Of a stretch of 5,889 bases of DNA, positions 4,978 through 5,889 are shown in pieces. Source of the DNA: Actinomycetales bacterium (lineage in GTDB: Bacteria > Actinomycetota > Actinomycetes > S36-B12); contig JAFIHP010000229.1 of the NCBI GenBank assembly GCA_017849335.1, forward strand, positions 1 through 5,889. The letters run 5' to 3'. Under the pieces are notes generated by a model. The model was not told where the DNA came from. It saw nothing but the letters and a program-made list of their open reading frames with translations, and did no database searches. The position numbers were made by a program, and so were the translations under genes. Positions within the stretch are counted from its first letter, which is position 1; every line of letters begins with the position of its first letter.

Positions 4978-5418
4978 ATGAGCACCGACGTCACGACGAC
5001 CATCACCCGCGCCCGTGAGCGCGCCGCACGGATCCGGCCGGCAGTCGGCGGCTTCCCGTACATGGCGGAGGCACTGCGGTCCGCGGGCGTCGACCGGTAC
5101 CTGTTCGACGTCCCCTCAGCGACGGCGGGGTACCTGACCGCCACCGGAGACGTGCTGGTTCCCGGGCACCTGCTGCGCGACGAGACCACGGTCGTCCCGC
5201 CGTTCGACGCCGACGCCCTCATCTCGGCGATCCGCACCGACCAGGAGGGACGCTCGACGTTCCCGGAGTTCGTCGAGGCGTCGTTCCAGGCCGGGGTCGT
5301 CCGGTACGAGGTCGACCTCCACGCGCGCGAGTGCCGCTACGTCGGCACACGCGGCGAGTCGTACGTGGAGCCCTACCCCCGCGTCGACCTCGCGGAGGAC
5401 GTGGAGCCCGTGTCCTAG
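4978..5418 (+). CDS. DUF1398 family protein
   Basis: The 146-residue protein resembles DUF1398, a family of small proteins of unknown function sometimes labelled 'phage envelope protein' without good support. Family-like features are an N-terminal helix, then FPYMAEALRSAGVDRYLFDV (26-45), a central AISAIRTDQ-like region (LISAIRTDQ at 81-89) with GRSTFPEFVEASFQAGVVRY (91-110), and EVDLHARECRYVGTRGESYV (111-130). The paired 'aGV.ry..d' segments look like an internal duplication of a strand-helix unit. No signal peptide or membrane helix is seen, so it is probably cytosolic. ATG 4978 is supported by GGAG at 4970-4973. Upstream extension to TTG 4903 would run through the operator and is rejected. 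The adjacent marR and palindrome suggest it is the regulated target. Its stop overlaps the pckG stop. Confidence 0.78.
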   Translation: MSTDVTTTITRARERAARIRPAVGGFPYMAEALRSAGVDRYLFDVPSATAGYLTATGDVLVPGHLLRDETTVVPPFDADALISAIRTDQEGRSTFPEFVEASFQAGVVRYEVDLHARECRYVGTRGESYVEPYPRVDLAEDVEPVS

Positions 5419-5889
5419 GCCTTCGCGGCCTCGAGGCGCGCGCGCAGGTCGGCGAGCTGCTCGCGCAGCTCCGCCGGCACACGATCACCGAACTTCGCGA
5501 AGTACTCCTCGGTGAGGTCGCACTCGGCGAGCCACGTGGTCGGGTCGATCGCGAACAGGTCGGCCTGCGCCTGCTCGGACAGATCCAGGCCCTCGAAGTT
5601 GATCGCCCCGGGCTCGGGGAGGCGACCGGTGGCGGCGTCGACCGCCCCCGCCTCGCCCTCGATGCGTCGCACGATCCACTCCAGGACCCGCGAGTTCTCG
5701 CCGTAGCCGGGCCAGATGAACTTCCCGTCCGCGTCCTTGCGGAACCAGTTGACCGCGTAGATGCGGGGCAGGTTCGCCGGATCCGTGAACGTGCCGATCT
5801 TCAGCCAGTGGCCCCAGTAGTCGGCCATGTTGTAGCCGCAGAAGGGCAGCATCGCGAACGGGTCGCGCCGAAGCTGGCCCACGCCGCCG
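5415..5889 (-). CDS. pckG: phosphoenolpyruvate carboxykinase (GTP), C-terminal part, cut by window edge
   Basis: About 157 C-terminal residues of GTP-dependent PEPCK, the cytosolic gluconeogenic/anaplerotic enzyme interconverting oxaloacetate and PEP with GTP/GDP, are present. The fragment begins in GQLRRDPFAMLPFCGYNMADY, a block conserved in bacterial and animal GTP-PEPCKs. It continues with VNWFRKDADGKFIWPGYGEN, in which aromatic residues stack around the guanine base, then SRVLEWIVRRIEG. The helical tail with LFAIDPTTW and FGDRVPAELREQL is complete. The animal enzyme has Phe where GYGEN has Tyr; this is a conservative change at the nucleotide pocket. The roughly 450 N-terminal residues, including the metal and kinase-loop residues, lie beyond position 5889, so no start or promoter can be assigned. 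The reading frame is open to the edge. It converges on the DUF1398 gene with a 4-nt overlap. Confidence 0.95.
   Translation of the reverse strand, partial: GGVGQLRRDPFAMLPFCGYNMADYWGHWLKIGTFTDPANLPRIYAVNWFRKDADGKFIWPGYGENSRVLEWIVRRIEGEAGAVDAATGRLPEPGAINFEGLDLSEQAQADLFAIDPTTWLAECDLTEEYFAKFGDRVPAELREQLADLRARLEAAKA

Noticed and set aside
4978..5418. Phage origin for the DUF1398 gene because of the 'phage envelope protein' label
   Set aside because: No other phage gene, integrase or attachment site is seen, and base composition and codon use match the neighbours. The label is a weak database name.

Overview
The window looks like chromosomal DNA from a high-GC actinomycete. G+C is very high throughout, wobble positions are almost all G or C, there is a WhiB-family iron-sulfur regulator (a family restricted to Actinomycetota and their phages), a DUF3039 zinc-ribbon protein typical of actinobacteria, a GTP-type PEP carboxykinase, and promoters of the TAnnnT leaderless style. 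The species cannot be named from this sequence. No insertion sequence, integrase, phage module, CRISPR array or rRNA gene was seen.

Layout. On the left a tRNA-Tyr gene with a strong GC hairpin behind it reads leftward. A yajQ-family gene reads rightward and meets a leftward two-gene unit, DUF3039 followed by an MFS exporter of about 14 helices, across a small tandem-repeat/palindrome region. A compact 69-bp bidirectional promoter separates DUF3039 from a rightward thioredoxin gene. Next, also rightward, come a WhiB3/WhiD-like regulator and a lone ornithine carbamoyltransferase gene of the longer ArcB/ArgI type. A leftward MarR-family regulator converges on the carbamoyltransferase gene and diverges from a rightward DUF1398 gene. 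Between that divergent pair lies a perfect, AT-rich 16-bp palindrome that is almost certainly an operator. The DUF1398 gene and the leftward C-terminal part of GTP-dependent PEP carboxykinase (pckG, cut by the window edge) end on the same CTAG.

How the genes relate. Most are separate housekeeping or stress functions rather than one pathway. Thioredoxin and the WhiB protein are both thiol/redox-linked and adjacent. OTC serves arginine/citrulline metabolism and PEPCK serves gluconeogenesis. The MarR-DUF1398 pair is the one clear regulator-target module. The most coherent non-gene signal is architectural: four genes (DUF3039, trxA, argF, marR) each have a TAnnnT hexamer exactly 6 nt before an ATG/GTG, the geometry expected for leaderless mRNAs. 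yajQ, whiB and the DUF1398 gene instead carry Shine-Dalgarno-like sequences. I found no convincing new defence or mobile system.
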